The notes: generated from the letters alone by a model not told the origin. 34,203 nt of DNA from JADKAC01 sp964492065 (GCA_964492065.1 CAZBHH010000026.1:1-34203), one strand, 5' to 3'. Shown: positions 15,704-24,913, counted from the first letter of the stretch. Made by a program: numbers and translations.

Positions 15704-15815
15704 CCCACACGCTCCTTAGCGCCTGTCCCATGATATAATTTCCCGATTCAAGGTAAATACCATTTACAGTTCCTTTGCTATAGAGTGGAGTTCCTAAGGA
15801 GTGAGCAAGCGTGGG
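15704..15815. repeat. 112-bp element with imperfect terminal inverted repeats
   Basis: CTCCTTAG (15712-15719) is the exact reverse complement of CTAAGGAG (15794-15801). Outside these, CCCACACG (15704-15711) pairs with CGTGGG (15810-15815) with a bulge. Inside lies a small hairpin, GTAAAT (15753-15758) with ATTTAC (15762-15767). It could be a structured RNA or a remnant of a small mobile element. The 5' arm shares a CTCCTT..TAGCGCC string with the end of the element at 93-188. Confidence 0.4.
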
Positions 15816-15928
15816 CTGACATTTTCCCGCCTTCGTGGAAATGCAATACGCTTATACGGACGATGTGCGGGGAAAGCGCCGGTGGCTGCTGTACACATAT
15901 TGGTATGGGGCGAATCGGGCCGAGTAAG

Positions 15929-15936
15929 TATTTTTG
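15929..15936 (+). promoter_or_regulatory. -7 box before the second universal stress protein
   Basis: TATTTTTG matches TAnnTTTG. The ATG at 15948 follows after 11 nt, so the transcript would have almost no leader. No -33 box at standard spacing is evident. Confidence 0.4.
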
Positions 15937-15947
15937 CGCAATTCATT

Positions 15948-16817
15948 ATGGTGGCAAAGGGGGGTATTCTCGTAGCGACAGATTTTTCAAAGGCGGCATT
16001 TTCGGCTTTGGAATACGGCATATATATCGCCAACCGCAATGATCTTCCCCTGTACCTGGTGCATATCGCCGATAAAGACAAACTCCGCGATAAGGTGGAA
16101 GCGAGAAGTCAATACCGCAACCGCCTGGCTGCATTATATACCCGCCTGGAGCAATTGAAGAATAAAAGCGGCGGCGCTTTCAGGATACGGGTTTATTTGC
16201 TGGTGTCCGACAAATCCGTTTCAGACCAGATAATTGAATTCGGCGAAAAGATGGAAACATCGCTTTGCTGTATGGGAACTTTTGGCGGCGCCTATTCGGC
16301 CAGCAAAAACCGCATCGGCTCCAATACCGGCAAGGTGGTTAGCGGCGCCACTTTCCCGGTAGCCACCAGCTTCACGACGAAGAAGCCGATCGGGTTTAAA
16401 AATTTATTATTGCCCATTGACTTTACAAAACACACGCAGCAAAAGGTGGAGCGCATCATTCATTTTGCCAAAGACTTCGATGCGAAAATTCACCTGCTGG
16501 CCACTTCTGAATTCCTGGAAGAACTCACCACTTCGGATGATAAACTAATCGAGCGCCTGGAGGAGGCAGCGGCTGAAATACGGCAACAGGGATTGCGGTG
16601 CAGTACCGAAATTATTCGCCACGATTCGGTAATTAATTCCGTAACCAGTTATGCAAAGGAGGTGGATGCCGATTTGATAGTGATAATGGCGGCACATCAG
16701 AATTGGTTATCCCAATGGATTTTTGGCAGCCGCACCAACAAGGTAATCATGTATTCCGATATCCCGGTATTGAGTTTTCGCCCGCAGGCGCATACCGAAC
16801 CCAAAGCGGAACATTAA
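15948..16817 (+). CDS. Universal stress protein, two Usp domains, degenerate ATP motif
   Basis: 289 aa from the ATG at 15948, chosen because MVAKGGILVATDFSKAAFSAL is a standard Usp opening and the upstream extension is not conserved in character. Domain 1 (about 1-140) has GTFGGAYSASKNRIGS, close to the G-2x-G-9x-G-S nucleotide motif but with one extra residue. Domain 2 (about 145-285) starts at FKNLLLPIDFTKHTQQ and lacks the glycines (AAHQNWLSQWIFGS). It probably folds as a tandem Usp but may not bind ATP normally. It is a distant relative of the stress protein at 6337-7209. It converges on the NatB-like gene with 23 nt between. Confidence 0.85.
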   Translation: MVAKGGILVATDFSKAAFSALEYGIYIANRNDLPLYLVHIADKDKLRDKVEARSQYRNRLAALYTRLEQLKNKSGGAFRIRVYLLVSDKSVSDQIIEFGEKMETSLCCMGTFGGAYSASKNRIGSNTGKVVSGATFPVATSFTTKKPIGFKNLLLPIDFTKHTQQKVERIIHFAKDFDAKIHLLATSEFLEELTTSDDKLIERLEEAAAEIRQQGLRCSTEIIRHDSVINSVTSYAKEVDADLIVIMAAHQNWLSQWIFGSRTNKVIMYSDIPVLSFRPQAHTEPKAEH

Positions 16818-16840
16818 AGGTCAATGTATCGGAATCAACG

Positions 16841-18055
16841 CTACCCCCGCATGATATTCTTTTCGTCGTTGAAGAAGCGCACACTGATTAGTAAACTAAT
16901 TGTGGCATAAGCCAGCAGCGATACATAAGTGAGTATCAGCGGGACTGTCTGCGCTGTTCCCGAGATGATTTCCTTTGCTCCTAATGAAACGTTTAATATT
17001 GGAATAAATGCGGTGACGGTATCTAACCGCACACCGGGCATCATTCCCAAAATTGCGGGCAATACGATGATAATCATCAGGGGGCTGATAAAACTCTGTG
17101 CCTCTTTAAATGATCTCGCATAAATGGAGAGCATGAGCAATGCCGCTGCAAAGAAAATATTCAACGGCAGCAATATAGCGAGCAGTTGCAGGATAGTGAT
17201 GGGTTCGAGTATGCCGTTGAGCAGTTCTCCCATAGCGCCGCCACCCGTCATGTCGCCCGAGTTGATATTAATTTTCGCTGCGAGGAGCATTCCGATAATG
17301 GCGCATACGGCCGAAATAAATCCCGACAGCGCAACAACCAGGAATTTACCGATGTATATTTCGGCCCGGCTCGCCGATGAAACCAAAAGAGTTTCCAGGG
17401 TGCCACGTTCCTTTTCGCCGGCGGCTAAATCAATGGCGGGATACATACAGCCGAGCAGGCAGAATATCATAAAGAAATAGGGGATGAGCCCGCCGATAAT
17501 GGCGCCGGTCTGTTCCCGCTCGCTTGCCAGGTTAACGGCTTTTGCAACAGCGGGTTGCAATTGCTGCGGGTTGATGTGTAGCTGTGCAATTCGCTTGGCA
17601 TTGAGCACTTCGCGGAACTGGATATCCATATTGCGAATGCCTTCCACTTTGTATTCGTTATTCGTCGAATTGTAGTAATAACTGTATGTGGTGGGTATTA
17701 TGGAGTCTATTGCAGTTGTAAAATCGGGCGGGAACCAATAGATTACATCGAAGCTGTCGGTGTTTACGAGTTGTACAGCCGTAGCGGTATCGATGGCGAG
17801 ATGTGTAACTTTTGTTTGCTGCGTCGTGGCGGCATAATCGTTGAACAGCACCTCGCCGCCGGTTTCAATTATTCCGATCCTGGTAATACTCGCATCGGCT
17901 TTTTCCTGCTGCGACTCCACAAAACCGGAAACGAGGGTGATGATTACCGGGTAGAGCAGCAGGGGCATCAACAGCATCAGGTACAAGGTGCGTTTATCTC
18001 TTGTGACATCAATGAATTCTTTTCGGAATATGGTTAGGATATTTTTCATCGGCAT
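16841..18055 (-). CDS. ABC-2 type permease, NatB-like
   Basis: 404 aa. One transmembrane helix at about 25-45 (LYLMLLMPLLLYPVIITLVSG) is followed by a soluble extracytoplasmic domain (about 50-180) and then five or six membrane helices (about 185-395). The cytoplasmic loop AAGEKERGTLETLLVSSASRAEIYIGK is the ABC-2 signature that contacts the ATPase. The layout matches NatB of Bacillus, the permease of a sodium/drug efflux ABC exporter, but the cargo here is unknown. The gene lies 5 nt after the ATPase gene and is last in a four-gene operon. Confidence 0.9.
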   Translation of the reverse strand: MPMKNILTIFRKEFIDVTRDKRTLYLMLLMPLLLYPVIITLVSGFVESQQEKADASITRIGIIETGGEVLFNDYAATTQQTKVTHLAIDTATAVQLVNTDSFDVIYWFPPDFTTAIDSIIPTTYSYYYNSTNNEYKVEGIRNMDIQFREVLNAKRIAQLHINPQQLQPAVAKAVNLASEREQTGAIIGGLIPYFFMIFCLLGCMYPAIDLAAGEKERGTLETLLVSSASRAEIYIGKFLVVALSGFISAVCAIIGMLLAAKININSGDMTGGGAMGELLNGILEPITILQLLAILLPLNIFFAAALLMLSIYARSFKEAQSFISPLMIIIVLPAILGMMPGVRLDTVTAFIPILNVSLGAKEIISGTAQTVPLILTYVSLLAYATISLLISVRFFNDEKNIMRG

Positions 18056-18060
18056 CGGAT

Positions 18061-18843
18061 TTAAGCATTCACATTTTCGAAGGTGGTGGCAATGCGTATA
18101 AACGCATCTTCCAGCGAAGGTTCCTGCATGGATGATTTAAAGTTTTCGAAGGTATCATTGTAAGCCATCCCGCCCTTGTGAATGATGGCGAGGTCATCGC
18201 TCAGCATACTCACTTCGCTCATGATATGCGTGGAGAATATTACGGTTTTATTCTGTGCCCGGCAGTCGCGGATCAGTTGGATGATATTTTTTGCGGTGAT
18301 GACGTCCAGTCCCGATGTGGGTTCATCGAACACCACCACTTCCGGGTCGTGAATCATTGTGCGGGCGATGGATACTTTTTGTTTCATGCCCGTTGAAAAT
18401 TTTGCGATGCGCCGGTTTGCAAACGCATGGATATCCAGCCTGTCGAAGAGCTCTTTCTTTCTCTTTTCTATCAATCCCGACGGCATACCGCTCAGTTTTC
18501 CGAAGTAAGTGATTAACTCATCGGGTGTCAACCTGTCGTAGAGGCCGGTAGAACCGGTGAGAAATCCCAGGCGTTTGCGCACTTCCACTTCCTGTTCCAC
18601 CACGTCATACCCCGCCACTTGAATATGTCCGCTTGTGGGTTTCAGGATGGTGGCTATCATGCGCAAAGTCGTTGTCTTACCGGCGCCATTGGGTCCCAGC
18701 AGCGTAAAAATGCGGCCGGGCTTACAGGTGAAGGAAATATTGCGCACCGCATCAATGGTGCGGCCGCTAAAGTCCGAGCCCATTTCTTTTTGCTGCTTTC
18801 TGGAAAGTGCAAAGGTTTTGGACAGGTTTACTACTTCTATCAT
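18061..18843 (-). CDS. ABC transporter ATP-binding protein, NatA-like
   Basis: 260 aa, one nucleotide-binding domain. Walker A is GPNGAGKTT (50-58), the signature is FSTGMKQKVSIA, Walker B is EVVVFDEPTSGLD, and the switch His lies in IFSTHIMSEV. It pairs with the permease encoded 5 nt downstream, and its start is 2 nt from the TraB gene stop. The family powers ABC-2 exporters such as NatAB; sodium, drug or lipid cargo cannot be told from the sequence. Confidence 0.93.
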   Translation of the reverse strand: MIEVVNLSKTFALSRKQQKEMGSDFSGRTIDAVRNISFTCKPGRIFTLLGPNGAGKTTTLRMIATILKPTSGHIQVAGYDVVEQEVEVRKRLGFLTGSTGLYDRLTPDELITYFGKLSGMPSGLIEKRKKELFDRLDIHAFANRRIAKFSTGMKQKVSIARTMIHDPEVVVFDEPTSGLDVITAKNIIQLIRDCRAQNKTVIFSTHIMSEVSMLSDDLAIIHKGGMAYNDTFENFKSSMQEPSLEDAFIRIATTFENVNA

Positions 18844-18845
18844 CG

Positions 18846-19742
18846 TTACAGTGGTTTTAATGAATATCCCTTATCAATTAACAGTTGTATTACCCCGGTG
18901 TCAAAAGGCAAATGGGCAGCGCCGACGGCAATAAATGCAGGTCCTTTACGGATGATTGATTCGATGACGGGTATCCATTTTTTATTGCGATCCGTCAACA
19001 ACAGGTCTGCGTATTGCATCATACCCTCGTCGCTTTCGAGCATCAGATCGCTTATAGCCTCGAGGTCTTCTGCTTTGTAAGCCCGGATAATTGCATCCCA
19101 TTGCGCCTGCATGTCCGTCGTATCGTCAATGCCGTCAACCATCCATTGCAATTGTTCGGTATAGGGAATTTTATCCAGGACGCCAATTTGATCATCCACC
19201 GATTCCAGCCCTTCAATTTTTTTCAGGCCCTTCATGCTTTTCATTAAAAAGTAAACTTCATAAGATTCGGTTTCACCATCAATAAGCGAAGTTATCAGTA
19301 CCTGCTGTAATGCCAGCGGTTTTTGATCGTCGTAATCGGCAATGTCCACATCAAAGGAATCCATGAGAAAGGTCTTCAATCGTTGATAATCCACCGGGTC
19401 CATCATTCCACTGATGGTCTGACCTTCCGGCAGCTTTAATTTTTTCTTCATGCCGAGTAAGGCAGACATGTCATCCAGTTTTATTTCAAAGGCGACCTGT
19501 TTGCACAAATCAAACACCGAGTCCACCTCGTGGCGCACAAAGAAATCTTCCTTGCCGATTAAATGAATTGTTCCGTATAAATACGAAGGCGCACTGAGCC
19601 CGTTGCCGGAGATTTCCCAAAGCAGTGAAGATTTGCTCGTGTCCTGCTGAGCGCTTACAGGCTGTACAAATACCAGGAGAACATAAAAGCAACAAATTAT
19701 TTTACCTGTGTGCCGTACGGTTTTGCCGAATATTTTTTTCAT
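18846..19742 (-). CDS. TraB/GumN family protein, exported
   Basis: 298 aa from the ATG at 19742, which gives a signal peptide (about 1-31, KIICCFYVLLVFVQPVSA). Two GxxH motifs typical of the TraB/TIKI/GumN fold are present: GTIH at about 57-60 and GAAH near the C-terminus (VGAAHLPFDTGVIQLLIDKGY). A conserved Glu lies in FEIKLDD and the family block KIEGLESVDDQIG follows. TIKI relatives are metal-dependent proteases; bacterial members are mostly uncharacterised, so protease activity here is inference. It sits 4 nt after the S9 peptidase gene and 2 nt before the ABC ATPase gene. Confidence 0.9.
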   Translation of the reverse strand: MKKIFGKTVRHTGKIICCFYVLLVFVQPVSAQQDTSKSSLLWEISGNGLSAPSYLYGTIHLIGKEDFFVRHEVDSVFDLCKQVAFEIKLDDMSALLGMKKKLKLPEGQTISGMMDPVDYQRLKTFLMDSFDVDIADYDDQKPLALQQVLITSLIDGETESYEVYFLMKSMKGLKKIEGLESVDDQIGVLDKIPYTEQLQWMVDGIDDTTDMQAQWDAIIRAYKAEDLEAISDLMLESDEGMMQYADLLLTDRNKKWIPVIESIIRKGPAFIAVGAAHLPFDTGVIQLLIDKGYSLKPL

Positions 19743-19746
19743 ATTT

Positions 19747-21561
19747 TTATTTTGGCTGCAAAAGATGTTCCGAGAAGAATTGTTCCATTGCTTCATAAAA
19801 TTCGAACCGGTTTTCTTCGTTGGAAAATCCATGACCTTCGTTTTCTTTGACCATATATTTCACTTCCACGCCATTCTTGCGCATGGCTTCCACCATCTGA
19901 TCGCTTTCATCTTTAACTACTCTTGGATCATTGGCGCCCTGTGCGATAAAAAGCGGAGAGCGTATTTTGTCGGCGTGATAAACGGGTGATGTATTTTTAA
20001 ATTGTACGTGATCTGTTTCGGGATTACCCACCATTTCGTACATCATTTCCAAATAGGGCTGCCAGTAGGGCGGTATGGTTTTCATGAAGGTAAATAAATT
20101 GGAAACGCCCACGTAATCAACGCCGCATGCGTAAAGATCGGGGGTAAATGCAAGGCCGGCGAGTGTTGCGTAACCGCCATAACTGCCGCCGTAAATACCG
20201 ATGCGCTTTTTATCGGCAATACCGCGGTCAATTAACCAAAGCACGCCATCGGTAATATCGTCCTGCATCTTTTTGCCCCATTCTTTAAACGAGGATTCAA
20301 GAAATGCCCTGCCGTAGCCGGTTGAGCCTCTGAAATTCATTTGAAATACGGCATAGCCGCGGTTGGCGAGGAATTGTACGTCGGGTTGAAAATGCCATTC
20401 ATCTCTTGCCCAGGGGCCGCCATGCGGATTTACAATAGTCGGAACGGGAAATTGCTTGCCTGCAGGCAGTGTGAGATAACCGTGAATTTTGAAACCGTCC
20501 CGGCTCGTGTATTCTATCGCATGCATGTCTTGCAATGTGCCGGGATCCAGCCAGGGGCTGACATTGGCAAGGTGCGTGAGCTGTTGTAATGTCGCATCGT
20601 AGAGGTAGTAATTGCCGAGTGATTTATCAGATAATGTTCTGACGATAAGTAAATCTTCGGCTTTGTTTTTTGAGGTGATATAAATATCGGCTTCTTCTTG
20701 TAGCAAGGCGTGGATATTTTCAAATACCTGTTGAGTGTAAGCGTCGAAAAAATGGAATTCCGTTTTCCAGGTGGTGAATTTGGCGTAGGTAATTTTTTTT
20801 TGCTTGCGTGAGAAATAAATGCCGGAAATATCGACCTCTTCGTGCTCAAACAATACTTCGGTCTCTTTGGCGGTTTCGGGATCGAACAACACGACTGCCG
20901 TCTTGTCGCGGTTCAGGTTGGAGAGCGCATATACGTATTTGTTGTCGAAATCAAAAAATACCGGTACCACCCCTTCCTTGAAATTAGTGGTCAGGATAGA
21001 TTCAAATGACGCCGATCCGCGTTTGCGATACAGCATACTCGTATTTACGCCGTCGGTAGTCAGCGCCATGCGAACTTCGCCCGACTGATCGGTGATCCAC
21101 TGTGTAATATTGCCTGGATTTTCCTGAACCAATGTCAATTCACCGGTAACGGCGTTTAATTTATACACATCAAAAAATACGGGATTGCGCTTATTCATTT
21201 GAATCAATGCAAAATCGGGTTCGTCCACCAGTTCGTCCACGATACCTGCTTTTACATGTTCGAAAGGAGTAACATCTTTTGTTTCACCCGTAAGAATATC
21301 CGCAATAAAAATGTGTTCATTTTCGTCGCCGCCGGTATCCTGCAAAAAAATGAGCACGGTATTATTTAGCCAGAAATAAAACAGGATATCCCTGTCAACC
21401 TGTTGGGTGATGCATTTGATTTCACCGGTCTCGCGGTTTTGAACATGAATGTTCAGCCTGTTATTTACGGATGCAAGCCACGAAATATGCCTGCCGTCGG
21501 CAGATATTTTATAGCCCGTCTTATCCGGATTGCGGAAAAAATCACGTAACGGAATGGTCAT
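19747..21561 (-). CDS. S9 family prolyl oligopeptidase-like serine peptidase
   Basis: 604 aa from the ATG at 21561 (MTIPLRDFFRNPDKTGYKIS); the frame runs further upstream but into promoter sequence. The N-terminal half (about 15-340) has beta-propeller character, the C-terminal half is an alpha/beta hydrolase. The nucleophile is about Ser460 in GGSYGGYATLAG, with the Asp in GANDPRV and the His in ENEGHGF; PHGGPW forms part of the oxyanion region. No signal peptide follows this start, so it is probably cytoplasmic, an acylaminoacyl-peptidase-like enzyme acting on short peptides. It leads the operon with TraB/GumN and the NatAB-like transporter. Confidence 0.93.
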   Translation of the reverse strand: MTIPLRDFFRNPDKTGYKISADGRHISWLASVNNRLNIHVQNRETGEIKCITQQVDRDILFYFWLNNTVLIFLQDTGGDENEHIFIADILTGETKDVTPFEHVKAGIVDELVDEPDFALIQMNKRNPVFFDVYKLNAVTGELTLVQENPGNITQWITDQSGEVRMALTTDGVNTSMLYRKRGSASFESILTTNFKEGVVPVFFDFDNKYVYALSNLNRDKTAVVLFDPETAKETEVLFEHEEVDISGIYFSRKQKKITYAKFTTWKTEFHFFDAYTQQVFENIHALLQEEADIYITSKNKAEDLLIVRTLSDKSLGNYYLYDATLQQLTHLANVSPWLDPGTLQDMHAIEYTSRDGFKIHGYLTLPAGKQFPVPTIVNPHGGPWARDEWHFQPDVQFLANRGYAVFQMNFRGSTGYGRAFLESSFKEWGKKMQDDITDGVLWLIDRGIADKKRIGIYGGSYGGYATLAGLAFTPDLYACGVDYVGVSNLFTFMKTIPPYWQPYLEMMYEMVGNPETDHVQFKNTSPVYHADKIRSPLFIAQGANDPRVVKDESDQMVEAMRKNGVEVKYMVKENEGHGFSNEENRFEFYEAMEQFFSEHLLQPK

Positions 21562-21582
21562 GATATCCCAATCAATAAGCGG

Positions 21583-21590
21583 CAAAAATA
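21583..21590 (-). promoter_or_regulatory. -7 box before the S9 peptidase operon
   Basis: On the minus strand 21590-21583 reads TATTTTTG, 21 nt before the ATG at 21561. It supports that start and places the operon promoter back to back with the rpe promoter. Confidence 0.45.
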
Positions 21591-21764
21591 GTATATCTTG
21601 CTTAAGCTCTGCACATTGCTCCGCTGAGGATGCCGCCGGATTGGGCGCCCGGTGATGGTTCACAGGCATTTATTGACCGCATATGCCTGCCCGGCGAAGG
21701 GCCGGTTGGCGGGCTCAAGTGCCTGTGCAAAGTGTAATTTTCCGATGTAGTCGGGTGCAGCGAT

Positions 21765-21772
21765 TATCTTTG
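21765..21772 (+). promoter_or_regulatory. -7 box touching the rpe start codon
   Basis: TATCTTTG matches TAnnTTTG and ends 4 nt before the ATG at 21777. Transcription would begin at or very near the A of the start codon, predicting a leaderless or nearly leaderless rpe mRNA. TTTT at 21738-21741 is a weak -33 candidate with 23-nt spacing. Confidence 0.5.
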
Positions 21773-21776
21773 CGAT

Positions 21777-22439
21777 ATGAGTCATTTAGTAGCTCCTTCC
21801 ATTTTATCCTGCGATTTCGCATATATTGCCCGCGACGTTGAAATGGTGAATAATTCAGAAGCCGATTGGTTACACGTCGATGTAATGGATGGCGTATTTG
21901 TTCCCAATATCAGTTTTGGATTACCGGTAGTGGAAGCGATGAAACGCCACTCGAAAATTCCTCTCGATGTGCATTTGATGATTGTGGAACCCGAAAAGTA
22001 TATTGAGAGCTTTCGAAAGGCAGGTGCAGACAGAATTTCAATTCACACAGAGGCCTGTACGCATTTACATGCCGCTGTGGCACGCATAAAACAATCGGGC
22101 GCAGAAGCGAGCATCGCCATTAACCCGGCTACATCGCTAACCGCCCTGGAAGAAATACTCCCTTATATTGACGGCGTTTGCCTGATGAGTGTTAATCCCG
22201 GTTTCAGCGGGCAGGCGTTTATTGAAACCTCCATAGAAAAAATAAAAAAATTGCGCCGAATGATCCAGGCAGCCGGCAGAGATGTCCGGATAGAAGTGGA
22301 CGGCGGAGTAAAACTCGACAACGCACAGAGAATACTGGATGCCGGTGCAGATGTCCTGGTGAGCGGCAGCGGCGTGTTTGCACAAAAAGACCCGATAGCC
22401 GCCATCCAGGTGCTGAAAAGACTTCAACGAAATAATTAA
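21777..22439 (+). CDS. rpe: Ribulose-phosphate 3-epimerase
   Basis: 220 aa, standard TIM-barrel length. Rpe interconverts D-ribulose 5-phosphate and D-xylulose 5-phosphate in the pentose phosphate route. Blocks present: APSILSCDF at the start, HVDVMDGVFVPNISFG with the first catalytic Asp, LDVHLMIVEPEKYIE, LMSVNPGFSGQAFI and EVDGGVKLDNA with the second Asp, then VSGSGVF for phosphate binding. The TonB-dependent receptor gene follows after 26 nt. Confidence 0.97.
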   Translation: MSHLVAPSILSCDFAYIARDVEMVNNSEADWLHVDVMDGVFVPNISFGLPVVEAMKRHSKIPLDVHLMIVEPEKYIESFRKAGADRISIHTEACTHLHAAVARIKQSGAEASIAINPATSLTALEEILPYIDGVCLMSVNPGFSGQAFIETSIEKIKKLRRMIQAAGRDVRIEVDGGVKLDNAQRILDAGADVLVSGSGVFAQKDPIAAIQVLKRLQRNN

Positions 22440-22465
22440 TTATTAAAACATCCGTTTACTCATAC

Positions 22466-24913
22466 ATGTTACGCAACAGCCTGATAGCAGCGTGGATGAT
22501 ACTGACTTCTACTGCACTGTACGGGCAATCAGCGACAGCCACTATTTACGGGACTATTACAGATACCGCCGGGGTAGCGATGCCGGATGTGAATGTGGTA
22601 ATTCTCGGCGAACCGGGTGTCGGTACCACCTCGAATAACGATGGTTACTATCTGCTCGAAGTCACAGCGGGCGACACGGTTGTTCTCGTTTTTACTTATA
22701 CCGGTTATGAAGTTGTTTATAAGAAGGTGTTTGTCACAGCGGGCAAAACGTATAAGATGCATGTGCGCATGAAGTCCGAGTTGTCGCTCGAAGAGGTGAC
22801 AATTACCGAAGAGAGAAACCATGAGATGATTATTAAAATTCCCGTCGAGCAAATTGAGTATATCCCCGATCCGACCGGCGACCCGATTATCGCCCTGTTG
22901 AAGAAATACGTCACCTCCAACAACGAGTTGAGTACGCAGTATTCGGTGCGTGGCGGCAATTACGATGAGAACCTGGTATATGTCAATGATTTTGAAATTT
23001 ACCGGCCCTTGTTAATTCGATCCGGCCAACAGGAGGGGTTGACATTTGCCAACTACGACCTGATACAATCGGTTGCTTTTTCCGCCGGCGGTTTTGAAGC
23101 CAGATATGGCGATAAACTTTCCAGCGTATTGGATATTCAGTATAAGAAACCAAGGGAATTTGAAGCCGGTGTAACGGCCAGTTTTCTCGGCGGTTCATTG
23201 TATTTCAACAATGGAAACCCCGATAAGAAGATGTATTCGCTGTTTGGCGCACGCTATAAGACTACCCGTTACCTGCTCAATTCGCTTAACACTCAGGGCG
23301 AATACAACCCGGTATTTTACGATATACAGGGATTGCTCGGGTTTAATTTGACAAAGAAAAGTACGCTTGAGATTCTGGGTAACTTTTCTTCAAACATCTA
23401 CAACTTTATCCCGGTATCGAGTGTGACATCCACCGGCATTGTGAACAATGTGTTGCGGCTGGAAGTGTTTTTTGAAGGACAGGAAGTAGATAAATACATC
23501 ACCGGTTTCGGCGGAGTATCTTATCAATACAGACCGGATCAATCCACCGGTTATAAAATATTGCTGTCGGGTTACCGCTCGCTGGAAGATGAGACTTTTG
23601 ACATCATCGGCGATTATTGGCTCGGCGTAGTGGAAACCAATCCCGGCGATGCGGCATACAATGAAATCAAATACGGCTTGGGTGCAGGTACATTTCAGAA
23701 TTTCGCACGCAATTACCTGGATGTAAATGTTGCAAACATCGGTTTGGAAGCGTACGCCGAACGGGGTGCGCACTATATTCGGTACGGCGGCAGAATTCAG
23801 TACGAGTATGTCAGCGATCAGTTGAAAGAATGGGAGATGGTGGATTCGGCGGGATATTCACTGCCCTATACCGGAGAACAGGTGCTGGTAAAAGAATATT
23901 TCAATTCGCAGATCCATTTACAGAGCATGCGCTATAATGCTTATGTGCAGGATACCTGGTCGCCGGAACTGAATCCCAACTTGTTTTTTACCGCCGGTGT
24001 ACGCTCTCAGTATTGGGATGTCAATGATGAACTGACGGTATCGCCGCGGGTGCAAATGTCCTGGAAGCCGGTGTGGAATAAAACCGATACGACGTTTTAC
24101 GATATCGCATTTAAAATGGCGGTGGGCATGTATCATCAACCGCCGTTTTACAGGGAATTGCGCAATCTCGAAGGCGTACTGAATGAGGATGTGTTGTCTC
24201 AGAAATCGGTGCATGTACTGTTGGGGGCGGATTATAATTTTAAAGCGTGGAACCGGGATTTTAAATTTATCGCCGAACTCTACTATAAATACCTGTACGA
24301 TCTGAATCCCTACGACCTGGAGAATGTGCGCATACGCTATTACGGTGAAAATTCAGCAAAGGGATATGCCGCCGGTATCGATCTCAGGTTGTTCGGTCAG
24401 ATAGTGAAGGATGCCGATTCATGGATATCACTATCCCTGTTGCAATCAAGAGAAGATATCGCAAATGATTCAACATTTAATGCCAATGCCGAATTGGAAC
24501 CGCAGGGTTATATTCCCAGGCCGACAGACCAGTTTTTTAATTTGGGATTTTTCTTTCAGGACTATATCCCCGGCAATGAAAATTTCAAAGTACATCTCAA
24601 CTTCTTATACGGATCGGGATTGCCGTTTGGGCCGCCGGATAACGATTATTACCGCAATGCATTCCGCATTCCCCCTTATCGCCGGGTGGATATCGGATTC
24701 TCAGCCCTGTTACTCGATAAGAACCGCAAACGGGGCGATAAAATCTGGAATCATATCGATAATCTCTGGGCTGGAATTGAAGTGTTTAACCTCTTAGGTG
24801 TTTCCAACACGATTTCTTATATCTGGGTGAAGGATATCAACGATATTCAATACGCTTTTCCAAATTATCTGACCGACCGGAGAGTGAATTTGAAAATAAT
24901 CATGAAAATTTAG
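22466..24913 (+). CDS. TonB-dependent receptor with N-terminal carboxypeptidase-regulatory-like domain
   Basis: 815 aa. Signal peptide about 1-20 (ending ALYGQS), then a carboxypeptidase-D-regulatory-like beta domain (about 25-105, IYGTITDTAGVAMPDVNVVI), the plug (about 115-225, with SVRGGNYDENLVYVND and AGGFEARYGDKLSSVLDIQ) and an outer-membrane beta-barrel to the C-terminus (ending RRVNLKIIMKI). The protein takes up an unknown large substrate driven by TonB. No SusD-type partner lies next to it, which argues against a polysaccharide utilisation locus. It is close behind rpe and probably shares its transcript. A GC-rich hairpin (24925-24940) with TTTT lies just after the stop. Confidence 0.93.
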   Translation: MLRNSLIAAWMILTSTALYGQSATATIYGTITDTAGVAMPDVNVVILGEPGVGTTSNNDGYYLLEVTAGDTVVLVFTYTGYEVVYKKVFVTAGKTYKMHVRMKSELSLEEVTITEERNHEMIIKIPVEQIEYIPDPTGDPIIALLKKYVTSNNELSTQYSVRGGNYDENLVYVNDFEIYRPLLIRSGQQEGLTFANYDLIQSVAFSAGGFEARYGDKLSSVLDIQYKKPREFEAGVTASFLGGSLYFNNGNPDKKMYSLFGARYKTTRYLLNSLNTQGEYNPVFYDIQGLLGFNLTKKSTLEILGNFSSNIYNFIPVSSVTSTGIVNNVLRLEVFFEGQEVDKYITGFGGVSYQYRPDQSTGYKILLSGYRSLEDETFDIIGDYWLGVVETNPGDAAYNEIKYGLGAGTFQNFARNYLDVNVANIGLEAYAERGAHYIRYGGRIQYEYVSDQLKEWEMVDSAGYSLPYTGEQVLVKEYFNSQIHLQSMRYNAYVQDTWSPELNPNLFFTAGVRSQYWDVNDELTVSPRVQMSWKPVWNKTDTTFYDIAFKMAVGMYHQPPFYRELRNLEGVLNEDVLSQKSVHVLLGADYNFKAWNRDFKFIAELYYKYLYDLNPYDLENVRIRYYGENSAKGYAAGIDLRLFGQIVKDADSWISLSLLQSREDIANDSTFNANAELEPQGYIPRPTDQFFNLGFFFQDYIPGNENFKVHLNFLYGSGLPFGPPDNDYYRNAFRIPPYRRVDIGFSALLLDKNRKRGDKIWNHIDNLWAGIEVFNLLGVSNTISYIWVKDINDIQYAFPNYLTDRRVNLKIIMKI

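Larger units (their letters stand above)
15610..15947. other. Intergenic region with a possible structured or inserted element
   Basis: This 338-bp gap follows mqnA. A frame open across 15801-15947 continues into the stress protein gene but shows no family features before the ATG at 15948. It holds the inverted-repeat element at 15704-15815 and a TATTTTTG box at 15929-15936. I could not match it to a known riboswitch. Confidence 0.55.

Noticed and set aside
15801..15947. Upstream extension of the second universal stress protein
   Set aside because: The added 49 residues have no Usp character, and the ATG at 15948 gives the standard Usp opening just after a -7 box.
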